The notes beneath the pieces were generated by a model. The model did not search any database, was not told the origin of the DNA, and worked only from the letters and a program-made list of their open reading frames with translations. A DNA stretch of 49,857 nt. It comes from Phycisphaerae bacterium (GTDB lineage: Bacteria; Planctomycetota; Phycisphaerae; Tepidisphaerales; Tepidisphaeraceae). Positions within the stretch are counted from its first letter, which is position 1. Each line of letters opens with the position of its first letter. Position numbers and translations under genes: made by a program. Shown one piece after another: positions 24,923 through 33,541 of this stretch. Location: positions 1 to 49,857 of the forward strand of contig JAUJNJ010000036.1 of the NCBI GenBank assembly GCA_030448225.1, read 5' to 3'.

Positions 24923-25693
24923 ATGCGTACGAAGTCTCAGGTCGCGGCCGTCGCCGCGGCGACGTTCTTCGCGTCCGTCATCGCGGGTCCCACCACTTCC
25001 GCCGAACCAATTTCATTTCAGGAAGGCGTCTCGCCCACACCCGGCTACGAGTCGGGCGGGGTAACCATTCGTAGTAACGTGCCGGACGGCAACCAAGAAG
25101 GGCTCTCCCAGATCATCGTCGGCCAGAACGCGACGTTCGGCTTGCTGCGGGGGCTGTTCGAGTTCGACTTGTCGGCCATCGAGGCGGATGCCGCGGGCCG
25201 GCCGTTCACCATCGACAGTGCCTCGCTCGTCCTGTACGTCGTCGGCTCCGGCGGCGGCGGCGCCGCCGTCACGCAGTACGACCTGCACCTGCTGGGCACG
25301 AACTCGGACTTCACCGAGACGACCGTGACCTGGAATAACGCGCCCACTACCCCCGGCGGCACGCCGGGCACGCTCCTGTCCAGCGTCTCGTTCGACCCCG
25401 ACGACGCCGCCAACCTGAATAGGGACCAGACCTTCGGCGACACCGCAGCGTTCAGCGCGGCCGTCGACGCCGCCCTGGACGGGACGGACAACACGATCCG
25501 CCTGCTGGCCAAGGCCAACAACGAGTCGACCACCCTGTCCAACTTCGCGCGGTTCGCCCAGGACGACGGCGGCACAGCCGCCAATCACCCGGAGTTGATC
25601 GTCAACTACACCGTCGTGCCTGAGCCCGGTTCCTTGGGCCTGATGGCCGGCGCGCTGGGCCTGCTCGCCCGCCGCCGTCGCCGCACCGCCTAG
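24923..25693 (+). CDS. Exported DNRLRE-like domain protein with PEP-CTERM sorting signal
   Basis: 256 residues from ATG 24923 (GAGGAG upstream). Signal peptide MRTKSQVAAVAAATFFASVI..SAEP, then a beta-rich DNRLRE-type domain: LLRGLFEFDLSAIEADA, IDSASLVLYVV, YDLHLLGTNSDFTETTVTW, NNTIRLLAKANNES, HPELIVNYT. The C-terminus VPEPGSLGLMAGALGLLARR is a PEP-CTERM motif: VPEP, hydrophobic helix, arginine cluster. Such signals are recognised by an exosortase (EpsH/XrtA-like) that removes the tail, linking the protein to extracellular matrix biogenesis. No exosortase gene is in the window. A stand-alone gene. Confidence 0.88.
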   Translation: MRTKSQVAAVAAATFFASVIAGPTTSAEPISFQEGVSPTPGYESGGVTIRSNVPDGNQEGLSQIIVGQNATFGLLRGLFEFDLSAIEADAAGRPFTIDSASLVLYVVGSGGGGAAVTQYDLHLLGTNSDFTETTVTWNNAPTTPGGTPGTLLSSVSFDPDDAANLNRDQTFGDTAAFSAAVDAALDGTDNTIRLLAKANNESTTLSNFARFAQDDGGTAANHPELIVNYTVVPEPGSLGLMAGALGLLARRRRRTA

Positions 25694-25830
25694 CCCCGTC
25701 CCGGCGGGCGTCACGATCCCGCCGGTTCCTCCGTCGCCCGCCCCAGCAGGGTCCGCGCGGGCGGGAGCAGGGTCGTTCTGACGCGCGGCGCGGCCGCCGC
25801 CGTGGCTGCATCCGGCCGCCCGCGATACCC

Positions 25831-26883
25831 TCATTCCTCGAACGTGACCGTTACGTGGCCGGGGTCGGTTAACGCGATCGATGAAAGGCGGTACGAGCCA
25901 CCGCTGGAACCGTGGGTCCGCCCGCCCGTCGACAGCGGAAACGCTACCCGCGGAAGTTTGGACTCCACCACCTGCTGCACGACGGTCAACTGGGCCGTCC
26001 GGCCGAGGTGCTGAACCTCGTCGAGCAACAGGCCTAGCGGCGGGTTCTCCGCCAGGTTCGCTTGGTCGGCGTACGCGCTGCCGAGGGGTTCGACGCCGGT
26101 GCGAAACAGCACGAAGGGGACGCGGTCCCCGCCGCCCTTCCCGGAGAGCCCGGTGATGTCCTCGTGCGGAACGCCGAGGCCCTCGAGCCACTTCACGATG
26201 ACGTTCCTCGCGGCGCGATGGTCCCGGCTCGTCTCCGGTTCTTTCGCGTGCAGCCAGGCCGTCACGTCGTACTGGACTGCCATGTCGAAGGACAGTTCGA
26301 ACTTCGGGCCGTCCGCGCCTCCAGCGAGAGCGGCTTGGACGCCCGTCGCCGGCCCGTGCACGTGCGGCGCGACTGGCGGCGGAGGGACGGGAGGCGCTCC
26401 AAAGGGAGGGGCGTGGACGCCCGGCCCTTGCACGTGCGGCGCGACCGGCGGCGGCGGAGGGACCGCAGGCGCACTGAAGCGAGGCGCTTGAACGTTCGGC
26501 CCCGGCTCTGACACGTGGTGCGGCGCGACCGGCGGCGGCGGGAGCGGAGGCGCACCGAAGGGAGGGGCCAGGACGTCGTTACCTGGCCCTTGCATGTGCG
26601 GCGCGACCGGCGGCGAAAGGGCCGGAGGCGCACTGAAGGGAGGGGCTTGCTCATTCGTCGCCGTCCTTTGCATCGGCGGCTCGACGAGCAGCGGATGGAC
26701 TGGAAGCTTGACCACGCTTGCCAGCGCGGTGATCGATTCGAAATCCTCCCGCTGCGCCGCAGAGTCCAAGACGCGTAACCGGAAAAATAACGCGGTCAAG
26801 AACACGGCAACGATTACGTGACCGAGGTGAGCCAAGTGCTTTTTCGCGGGTAAGCCCGGCGACGTCGGCGTGGTCGATGTCAT
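25831..26883 (-). CDS. Membrane protein with proline-rich tandem repeats, TonB-like topology
   Basis: 350 residues from ATG 26883 (GGGAG upstream; the longer upstream frame is not protein-like). A single membrane helix (about 20-36, HVIVAVFLTALFFRLRV) is followed by four imperfect repeats of about 25 residues between residues 79 and 182. Each has the form APPFGAPP-x-PPPPVAPH-x-GPG. A folded C-terminal region (190-350) follows: FELSFDMAVQYDVTAWLHA, RNVIVKWLEGLGVPHEDITG, AENPPLGLLLDEVQHLG, LTDPGHVTVTFEE. One anchor, an extended proline linker and a small distal domain recall TonB- or ExbD-like periplasm-spanning proteins, but I see no TonB C-terminal domain. No known family; the C-terminal region also lacks recognisable motifs. 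Confidence 0.75.
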   Translation of the reverse strand: MTSTTPTSPGLPAKKHLAHLGHVIVAVFLTALFFRLRVLDSAAQREDFESITALASVVKLPVHPLLVEPPMQRTATNEQAPPFSAPPALSPPVAPHMQGPGNDVLAPPFGAPPLPPPPVAPHHVSEPGPNVQAPRFSAPAVPPPPPVAPHVQGPGVHAPPFGAPPVPPPPVAPHVHGPATGVQAALAGGADGPKFELSFDMAVQYDVTAWLHAKEPETSRDHRAARNVIVKWLEGLGVPHEDITGLSGKGGGDRVPFVLFRTGVEPLGSAYADQANLAENPPLGLLLDEVQHLGRTAQLTVVQQVVESKLPRVAFPLSTGGRTHGSSGGSYRLSSIALTDPGHVTVTFEE

Positions 26884-27059
26884 GCGTTTTGCTCCCCGAG
26901 GATGCGCAGGGACCGCTCTGAGTCTTCGCCGCGTTAGATATGTGGTTCGCGCCCGTCCGAGGCAGTGTACCGCGATGCGGGGCCAATCCCGAGTCCTCGG
27001 GACCTGACGAGGCATGTCTCAAGGACGTTGGGCGTGATCGCCCGCTGCCCCGCCTGCGG

Positions 27060-27335
27060 TTACGGCAGGGGTAAGACGCTCGGCGCGTCGCCCCTTTGCC
27101 GTTTCCGTTGCGGCCGCCCTTGCGCCGCAGCCCGCAGCTCCGCCTCGTCGGCGCTCAGGACGTAGGCGAGCAGGTTCGAGAGGTGGCGCGCGTCCGTCGC
27201 CGCCTGCAGCGCGCCCAGCTTCGTGCCGTCCTCGTAAAAGGCAGTCGGTAACTGTTGAGGCTCCCCCTCGGCGGCCGGATTGACTGGCGCGTGACGCTCG
27301 TGTTTGATCCCCCGTGGACCTGCGCGGACTGTCAT
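27060..27335 (-). CDS. Hypothetical protein, copy B of duplicated divergent pair (minus partner)
   Basis: About 91 residues from a possible ATG at 27335. The conserved segment is NPAAEGEPQQLPTAFYEDGT followed by KLGALQAATDA, then a helical part (RHLSNLLAYVLSADEAELRA) and a basic tail ending SVLPLP. Copy A at 15284-15483 shares the first 35 residues or so. I recognise no family. Divergently oriented to the gene starting at 27476. The start is uncertain: an ATG at 27422 in the same frame is possible. Confidence 0.5.
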   Translation of the reverse strand: MTVRAGPRGIKHERHAPVNPAAEGEPQQLPTAFYEDGTKLGALQAATDARHLSNLLAYVLSADEAELRAAAQGRPQRKRQRGDAPSVLPLP

Positions 27336-27788
27336 TCGACCCCGCGGCGCATGCGACGGCCGGAGCCCCGCCACGCCACGATTGCAACCCTCCCGTGCCC
27401 GCGCCGGTTCAACGTTCGACAACCGGCGGCGCCCGGCCCCTCACAACATCGGCCGGCGGCCGTAGACTGCCCGACATGGACTCCTCGCGCCTCACGCGCC
27501 GCCAGGTCGATCGCCTCGGCGCCACGTCGAGCGGTTGCTCGACTACCAGTTGCGGCTGTACCGCCGGTGCCGGGACACCGGGTTCGCCGACGACGACCCG
27601 CTGCTGCTGAACGTGTGCCGCGCGTGGCAGTCGCTCGCGCACCCGGCGGACGTGGTCGACGACGTGCACGGCCGGCTGCCGCGGCTCTACCGGCCGCCGG
27701 CCGAGCCGACGAAGACGGCGGGGCTGCGCGAGCGCGAGCTGTCGTGGGGGCCGCGGCAGAAAGAGGCGGGCGAGGCCGTGGCACGGCA
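27203..27788. repeat. Copy B of the ~580-bp duplicated module
   Basis: Nucleotide-level match to 15378-15960 including the coding parts and the intergenic segment, with the same divergent arrangement. Its right end lies about 100 bases before the MscS gene. Differences are mostly third-position changes plus a few indels, so the copies have diverged for some time but kept protein similarity. Confidence 0.7.
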
Positions 27789-27903
27789 GGGCCGAATGCG
27801 AGCGGGCCGCTGCGCGGCGCGGGTCGCGGAACGCGGCGTTCCAGAAGCGGAGAAGGCCGGCGACAATGCGGTCATGACAACCGGAGATCGAAACATTGGA
27901 TAG
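27476..27903 (+). pseudogene. Hypothetical protein, copy B of duplicated divergent pair (plus partner), one frameshift
   Basis: ATG 27476 (MDSSRLTRRQVDRL) runs into a frameshift near 27510. The correct frame resumes at about 27535 (LDYQLRLYRRCRDTGFADDD, LLLNVCRAWQSLAHPADVVD, RLYRPPAEPTKTAGLREREL) and ends at the TAG 27901-27903. Copy A at 15663 is intact across this point, so two missing bases near cgcctcggcg explain the break. The stop overlaps the TTG start of the MscS gene, so the two may be co-transcribed. Helical, charged and of unknown function. Confidence 0.55.
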
Positions 27904-28909
27904 CGTCATCCGCTTCGTTGGGCCGAACCGCGCGCTGGAGCTGTTCGGCGTGAAGCTGGTCGGCTTCAACGCGGAGAACGGCCGGAAGCTGCTGTTCACG
28001 ATTGCGCTGATCGCGGTCATGTTGCTGCTGAGCAAGCTGCTGCGCCGCGGCGTCCGCGGCGTGACCGCCCGCGGCGAACGGACCGCGTTCTGGGGGCGGC
28101 AGGGCATCCACGTCTTCACCGCGCTGTTCCTCATCATCGGCGTCGCGTCGATCTGGTTCGACGACCCGAGCCGCCTCACGACCGCGATGGGGCTGGTCAC
28201 GGCGGGGCTCGCGTTCGCGCTGCAGCGGGTCGTGACCGCGCTGGCCGGGTACGTGCTGATCCTGCGCGGCCAGACGTTCAACGTCGGCGACCGGATCGTC
28301 ATGGGCGGCGTGCGGGGCGACGTGGTGGCGCTGGGGTTTATGCAGACGACGATCATGGAGATGGGCCAGCCCCCGCCCGTGCAGAACGCCGACCCGGCGA
28401 TGTGGGTCAAGAGCCGCCAGTACACCGGGCGGATGGTCACGGTGTCAAACGCGAAGGTGTTCGACGAGCCGGTGTTCAACTACACGCGCGAGTTCCCCTA
28501 CATCTGGGAGGAGATGGCCGTGCCCGTCGCGTACAGGGACGACCGAGCGGCGGTCGAGCGCATCCTGCTCGACGCGGCCGCGCGGCACACGGTGAAGATC
28601 GCGGAACTCGGCGAGCGGGAACTGAAGGAGTTGGAGGATCGGTACGCCGTGAAGCGGTCGGACCTGCACCCCAAGGTGTACCTGCGGATGACCGACAACT
28701 GGGTGGAACTGACGGTCCGGTTCATCGCGAAGGACCACGGCGTCCGCGACCTGAAGGACGCGATGACCCGCGACATCCTCGTGGCAATGGACGCCGCCGG
28801 GATCGGCGTCGCGTCGGCCACGTTCGAGGTCGTCGGCCTGCCCCCGCTGAGGGTCGAGCGCGAGCCGTCGCGCCACCGGCTGCGACGTGAGGATCGGGGT
28901 GCTGACTGA
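27896..28909 (+). CDS. MscS family mechanosensitive ion channel
   Basis: 337 residues from TTG 27896 (GGAG nine bases upstream). Membrane helices: NGRKLLFTIALIAVMLLLSK, GIHVFTALFLIIGVASIWF, then the pore-lining TM3 (TTAMGLVTAGLAFALQRVVT, ALAGYVLILRG) followed by the beta domain (FNVGDRIVMGGVRGDVVALG, TVSNAKVFDEPVFNYTREF) and an alpha/beta C-terminal domain (VAVPV..., LKDAMTRDILVAMDAAGIG). The GxxxxGDxI region and the small-residue TM3 match MscS. It releases solutes when turgor rises. It overlaps the preceding small gene by 8 bases and opens a group of membrane-stress genes running to 33354. Confidence 0.92.
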   Translation: MDSVIRFVGPNRALELFGVKLVGFNAENGRKLLFTIALIAVMLLLSKLLRRGVRGVTARGERTAFWGRQGIHVFTALFLIIGVASIWFDDPSRLTTAMGLVTAGLAFALQRVVTALAGYVLILRGQTFNVGDRIVMGGVRGDVVALGFMQTTIMEMGQPPPVQNADPAMWVKSRQYTGRMVTVSNAKVFDEPVFNYTREFPYIWEEMAVPVAYRDDRAAVERILLDAAARHTVKIAELGERELKELEDRYAVKRSDLHPKVYLRMTDNWVELTVRFIAKDHGVRDLKDAMTRDILVAMDAAGIGVASATFEVVGLPPLRVEREPSRHRLRREDRGAD

Positions 28910-29104
28910 CGTACCGTCGGGCGGTCCCCCACGAGCGGTCCCGCCGATACTCGCCTCGGTGTTTCGGCGGGCGCGTCCGGACTGGTCAGAGAGACGGTGG
29001 GTACGCAGCCGCGGTCGTGATAGTTTAAAAACGGGACTGCCTCGAGGCGCGGGCACCCCGGCCGGCGGCGGCGTACAGCGAACGCGCCCAACCCTAGGAA
29101 CCCC

Positions 29105-29545
29105 ATGATGGTCTACGCTCGAATATGGCGGCTGTGGGCGATGCTTCTGGTGCCGCTCGGCTGCGGTGACGCTTCGTCCAAACCGGCGCCGACGGCGGAG
29201 AAACCCGGCGCGCACCGCGCCCCGGCCACTACACGGGCCGCGGGCGACGTCACCTCTGAGGAGCGTCTCTACGGAACGTGGGTCGCCCACGACGTGGACA
29301 CGAAGATGGGGGAGGTGAAGATCAAGCTCACGTTTCGCCAGGACGGGCCGATGAAGCTGGCCGCGTGGTCGGACATCCCGTTCGTGGGTCAAGTTCGGGA
29401 CAAGACGGCGGCTTACGAGGTGCGTGGCAACGTCATCTCGTCCGGCGCCATCCGCGGCGGGACCTCGGTCGAGTACTGGTTCGAAGGCGACGATTTGGCC
29501 ATCAAGTACAAGGAGGGGAAGACCGTGCGGTTCCGCCGCCAGTGA
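29105..29545 (+). CDS. Putative lipoprotein with small beta-domain
   Basis: 146 residues. N-terminus MMVYARIWRLWAMLLVPLGC resembles a lipoprotein signal with cysteine at 20, though proline at -3 departs from the usual lipobox. After a flexible Ala/Pro linker comes a beta-rich region: LYGTWVAHDVDTKMGEVKIK, LTFRQDGPMKLAAW, GNVISSGAIRGGTSVEYWF, YKEGKTVRFRRQ. This is the layout of small lipocalin-like TIGR03067/DUF-type domains that measure or bind a ligand, but I cannot name the family. Possible alternative start at 29108. Confidence 0.65.
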   Translation: MMVYARIWRLWAMLLVPLGCGDASSKPAPTAEKPGAHRAPATTRAAGDVTSEERLYGTWVAHDVDTKMGEVKIKLTFRQDGPMKLAAWSDIPFVGQVRDKTAAYEVRGNVISSGAIRGGTSVEYWFEGDDLAIKYKEGKTVRFRRQ

Positions 29546-29798
29546 TCGGCCGCGGGCGGCGGCTAAAGTCCCCTCCGGGCCGGAGGTAAACGTGCGTTCG
29601 CCCGGACAGCGTCGGCGGCGTTCCGTCAGCGTCGCCCGCCCCCGCACGGCCTCGCACGCTGCGAGAAACGGATCGAATCGTACGGTTCTCCGGGCGGTGG
29701 CGGCGCGTCGGCGGGTAGATCGAGCGGCACGGCGGCTCGTACCCCGCTCTGGACGCCCGCCACGGAGTCTTGCGCGGTCATGTCATCGTCGTTACCTT

Positions 29799-29814
29799 CG
29801 GCCGTTAACGGCCG
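29799..29814. other. 16-bp perfect palindrome at hpf stop codon
   Basis: CGGCCGTTAACGGCCG spans the stop codon (TAA read on the minus strand) of the HPF-type gene. It could act as a weak terminator or a protein-binding site, but chance in GC-rich DNA cannot be excluded. Confidence 0.35.
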
Positions 29815-30119
29815 CTGAGTTTTCCGAGCGTGGTGTCCAACATGCGCTGCAGCTTCTTCGCGGCCCCGTCGATGGCTTGGTCGAGCGTGTCGGCCTGATG
29901 GCTGACCGAAACCGGCTGGAGTCCCGCGAGGCGGGCTTCCATTTGGCAGCGGTTGTCGTCGTCCCCCGCCTTCTTCCCGTTCACGTCATTGAGGTGTACC
30001 TCCACCCGCGTGATCCGCTCCGCGAACCGCCCGAGCGCGCCCTCGACCACGCCCTCCACCCTGCGGCTGAGTTCCTCGCTGCCCGACACGGTGCGGTCGG
30101 TGTTCACTTGAATCTGCAT
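29805..30119 (-). CDS. HPF/RaiA family ribosome-associated protein
   Basis: 104 residues: MQIQVNTDRTVSGSEELSRR, then VEGVVEGALGRFAERITRVE, VHLNDVNGKKAGDDDNRCQM, EARLAGLQPVSVSHQADTLD, QAIDGAAKKLQRMLD. This is the short HPF/YfiA fold (beta-alpha-beta-beta-beta-alpha) in its compact form, with the characteristic E...LxD on strand 2 and the final helix pair. Such proteins bind the 30S subunit in stationary phase or stress to hibernate or stabilise ribosomes. It has no long C-terminal dimerisation domain. An AAAGG lies 12 bases before the ATG. Neighbours are stress-related membrane proteins. Confidence 0.85.
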   Translation of the reverse strand: MQIQVNTDRTVSGSEELSRRVEGVVEGALGRFAERITRVEVHLNDVNGKKAGDDDNRCQMEARLAGLQPVSVSHQADTLDQAIDGAAKKLQRMLDTTLGKLSGR

Positions 30120-30371
30120 CTCGTACCTGCCTTTCGCTTAGCTTCCCTCCGGTGCCGCCACGTGGCGGCCGCTGACCGTCCGCCGATCGGTCCAGCATTT
30201 CACTGCAAACGCTGCCATTGCAGGGGACCTGTGAGGCTACCGCCGGGCCGTAGCGGAGGTAACTGACAACATTGGTGTTACGGCAGCCCGGTTCGCTCCG
30301 TCGTTTTGAGAGCCAGGATCAACGCCGCTCCGTTCGCCGCGAGGGCGGCGGCGGGTCACGCCGCACTACCT

Positions 30372-31748
30372 TCAGCGTGGAAGGCGCGACGACTCCAACC
30401 GCAGTGCCTCGCCCGGTTCCGCCTCCGGCAGCGCGTTCAACACCCGCACCGCCCCGTGCCACCGCTCGCGAATATCGTCCAGGTCCCGCTTCTGGATCAC
30501 GGCTTCCCGGCTGTCCTCGTAAACCATCTGCGCGTGTTTCATTAAGTAGCGGCGCTGGTCGTCGTCCACCAATTCCCGTCCGCAGGTCGTGATGACCTCC
30601 AAGAGCCGGATCGTGACCGCGACGCTGCCCCGGCCGTACTGCCTGATCTGGTTGAACGCCGCGTCGGCGACGCCGCCGAAGGTGGTCACCGGCGTGACGA
30701 GCCGCAGCTTTCCGTTGGCGTCGTGGCGGAGCGGCCCGGGCAGGCCGCGGCGGGCGACCTGGCAGAGGGCCGACCCCAGCGCGTCGACGCAATTGATCGC
30801 GGTGAACGGGTCGTTGATGCCCGGCGACAGCGCCCGCACCGCGATCTCCACCATCTGCCGGATCGCGAACTCCACGTCCTGCTCCGGCGTGCCTTGGCGG
30901 CCGCAGATGAACGCGCCGTTCAGGTCCGCCGCCAGCTTCTCGTCGCACCGGCCGGCCGGCCAGACGCCGAGCAGGCGGCTGCCCTTGATCAGGTAGTCGC
31001 CCGGCCGGTGCTCCAGTCGCAGGATCAGGCCGTCGCGCTCCGCCCGCCGCGCCAGTCCGTCGTAGTCCACCGCCTGCACGTACCCCTCCACCGTCGCCCT
31101 CACGGGCGCGGCCGCGTCGTCGAAGTCCGGCGGCAGCCCGTCGTTCGACGCCGACGCGGCCGCCACGCCCACGCCGACCTGCCGTTCGGGCAGCCGTTCG
31201 ATCGACGTGGTCAGGTCGGACAGGACGCCGGCGACGATGATCGGCGCCTGGAGGGAGACCGAGACGTGGTGGATGAAGTAGATCAGCACCGCGATGCTCG
31301 CCGCCGCGAGCAGCACCGCCGCCGTCACCGACGCCTGCGGGACGAACTCCGCGCCGTCCTGCAGCTTGCCGTGGATCGTGCGGAGGACCAGCAGGCAGAA
31401 CGCGAAGGTGGCGACGAACGTGCCCAGCACGACCTGGTTCGCGGTGTCGCGCATGAAGTTGCGCAGCAGCCGCGGCCCGAACTGGCTCGACGCCTGCGTC
31501 AGCGCCGCGATCGTGATCGAGAAGACGACGCCCGCGACGGTGATGACCGAGCCGGCGATCGTCGAGAGCAACGTCTTGGCCCCGTCCGACCCGCCCGCGT
31601 AGAGCCACCCGACCCGCCCGCCGAGCAGCCCGCGGTCGACGTACAAGAGCAGGAACGCCGCCAGCGCGGCGGCGACGACCATCACCGTCGGCACGAACCA
31701 GTAGCCGGAGATGACGGTCTCCCAAAGGTGGCGGAGCCGGATTCGCAT
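30372..31748 (-). CDS. DUF2254 family membrane protein
   Basis: 458 residues from ATG 31748 (MRIRLRHLWETVISGYWFVP); the frame upstream is arginine-rich. Four membrane helices: PTVMVVAAALAAFLLLYV, TIAGSVITVAGVVFSITIAAL, NQVVLGTFVATFAFCLLVL and VTAAVLLAAASIAVLIYFIHHV. A soluble domain with VEGYVQAVDYDGLARRAERD, RPGDYLIKGSRLLGVW and SPGINDPFTAINCVDALGSAL follows. The last is the diagnostic DUF2254 segment. The family is widespread but unassigned; frequent association with ion channels suggests a role in membrane homeostasis. Intact. It is transcribed away from the K+-channel-like gene at 32483 and in line with the DUF421 gene. Confidence 0.9.
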   Translation of the reverse strand: MRIRLRHLWETVISGYWFVPTVMVVAAALAAFLLLYVDRGLLGGRVGWLYAGGSDGAKTLLSTIAGSVITVAGVVFSITIAALTQASSQFGPRLLRNFMRDTANQVVLGTFVATFAFCLLVLRTIHGKLQDGAEFVPQASVTAAVLLAAASIAVLIYFIHHVSVSLQAPIIVAGVLSDLTTSIERLPERQVGVGVAAASASNDGLPPDFDDAAAPVRATVEGYVQAVDYDGLARRAERDGLILRLEHRPGDYLIKGSRLLGVWPAGRCDEKLAADLNGAFICGRQGTPEQDVEFAIRQMVEIAVRALSPGINDPFTAINCVDALGSALCQVARRGLPGPLRHDANGKLRLVTPVTTFGGVADAAFNQIRQYGRGSVAVTIRLLEVITTCGRELVDDDQRRYLMKHAQMVYEDSREAVIQKRDLDDIRERWHGAVRVLNALPEAEPGEALRLESSRLPR

Positions 31749-31815
31749 GAGGGTGACCTGCCTTGAACGCGGCGGCGAAGCCGCCCTTGATCCGAGACGC
31801 GTGACTTCTCCGTCG

Positions 31816-32363
31816 TCAGAGGGCCGCCTCCTCCTCGGACACACCGTTCACGTTCCGGAGCGACGACGGCGGCCCGTCCGACCTCTTCAGCACGCTGATC
31901 GTCCCCGCCGTCTCGAGCACGACCGCCTCCACGTCGGCCAGCGCCGCCACCCCTGCTCGCGGACGGCCGCCACGATCTCCCCCCTCCGTGACGCCTCGCG
32001 CTTGCGCATCGCGTCGCGGAGGAACTCGCCGCGGAAGAAGAGCATGCGCGGCTCCGACTTGACCAGCTCGCCGACGGTCGGGGACCGCACGGACAGCCAC
32101 GCCACGACGAACTGCAGCGCGACTAGGAGGACCATGCCGAGTGCGCCCTCGGCCAGCGCCACGTCCTTCGACAGCAGCACCGTCGCCAGCGTGGAGCCGA
32201 GCGCGACGGTCACGACGAGGTCGAACGCGTTGAGCTTGGAGAGCGTGCGGCTGCCGGAGAACCGCAGCAGGCAGACCAGCGCGGCGTACGCGCGCGCGCC
32301 GACGACGAGCACGCGCAGCAGCGGGAACCAGCCGTTGAAGAACATCGACGCGAGTTGGGACAT
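31816..32363 (-). CDS. DUF421 (YetF-like) membrane protein, one frameshift
   Basis: Starts at MSQLASMFFNGWFPLL (ATG 32363; an ATG at 32381 is also possible). Three membrane helices (LLRVLVVGARAYAALVCLL, LNAFDLVVTVALGSTLATVLL, GALGMVLLVALQFVVAW) are followed by the DUF421 catalytic-like soluble part: SEPRMLFFRGEFLRDAMRKR, EIVAAVREQG, then after a missing base (run of g near 31950) VAALADVEAVVLETAGTISV and LKRSD, ending at 31816. YetF-type proteins have an unresolved function, possibly a membrane-stress sensor. Ends 68 bases before the DUF2254 gene in the same direction. The indel looks like a homopolymer error. Confidence 0.8.
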
Positions 32364-32482
32364 CGTCCGTGTGTACACCACCCGCCCACGCCTGCGAACG
32401 CCCGTTCGTCCGGGCGCGGGGCGGCGGAGGCGATCCGGTTGCCCTCTCCCACCTGACGCGGCCCCGCCGCTATCGTGGCCGC

Positions 32483-33354
32483 ATGAGCGACGAACGGGTC
32501 GGGCGGGACGAGTCGTTGAAGCACGAGCGGTTCCAACTCCTGCGGCAGATCGAGGACCGTCTCGAGATGCCGATGGTCGTGCTCGGTCTGGCGTGGCTGG
32601 TCCTGCTGGTGGTCGAACTCGTCGGGAAGCAGAACCCGATCCTCGAGAGCGTCGGCACGCTCATCTGGGTCGTGTTCGTCCTGGACTTCTCGCTGAAGCT
32701 CGTCCTCGCCCCGCGGAAGCTGGCGTACCTCAGGGCGAACTGGCTCACGAGCGTGTCGCTCGTCGTGCCGGCGCTGCGGGTGCTGCGGGTCACCCGCGCT
32801 GGCCGTCCTGCGCGCCACCCGCGCGACGCGCGGGGCCTGCGGCTGGTGAAGGTGGTCGGCTCCCTCAACCGCGGCATGCGGGCGGCGGGCAACACGATGG
32901 GTCGGCGCGCGGGTTCGGGTACGTCGTGGCGCTCACGACGGTCGTCACGCTCTCCGGGGCGGCGGGCATGTACGCGTTCGAGAACGAGAACGCCGACGGC
33001 CGCGGGCTCGCGACCTACGGCATGGCGTTGTGGTGGACGGCGATGGTGATGACGACGATGGGCTCGGAGTACTGGCCGCGGACGCCCGAGGGCCGCGTGC
33101 TGTGCCTGCTGCTGTCGCTCTACGCGTTCGCGGTGTTCGGGTACGTGACGGCGACGCTGGCGACGTTCTTCATCGGCCGCGACGCCGAGGCCGAGGACGC
33201 GGAACTGGCGGGGGCGAAGTCCGTCGACGCGGCGCAGGCAGAGATCGCCGCGCTCCGGGAGGAACTGCGAAGCTTCGCCCGGCGAGTCCGGCTCGTGACG
33301 GCCGGACCCGCCACGGACGTGGCGGCAGATTTTCCTCGAGCCGGTGTCGCTTGA
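32483..33354 (+). CDS. Potassium-channel-like ion transport protein, three indels
   Basis: Starts at ATG 32483 (MSDERVGRDESLKHERFQLL). Voltage-sensor-like helices follow: MPMVVLGLAWLVLLVVELVG, LIWVVFVLDFSLKLVLAP, LTSVSLVVPALRVLRVTRA. Around 32800-32910 three one-base shifts interrupt the frame; repaired it reads AVLRATRATRGLRLVK. The pore region then reads YGMALWWTAMVMTTMGSEYW, with TTMGSEYWP as the selectivity filter, and TM6 is LCLLLSLYAFAVFGYVTATL. A coiled coil (EDAELAGAKSVDAAQAEIAA) ends the protein. The filter variant TTMGS is typical of small bacterial Kv-like channels in this lineage. Divergent from DUF421. The indels are likely sequencing errors. Confidence 0.8.
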
Positions 33355-33541
33355 CTAGCGGGAGCGGTCCGGTCCGAAGGCCGGCGGCCCGGGCGTGGGA
33401 TGATGCGTACAGGGGACATTGCGTCATCGGCCGCGGAGGCGATGGAGGCGTCCCGTTCAGATGGCCGCCGCCGCTCCGCTGCGTCCCAATGGCCGGACAC
33501 TGTCGGTAATCGCGTTTCGCGATCACATGAGCTTGCCGTAG

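Noticed and set aside
15378..27788. Composite transposon bounded by the two 580-bp modules
   Set aside because: The modules are direct repeats about 12 kb apart, but contain no transposase and show no terminal inverted repeats, and the interval includes ordinary operons.
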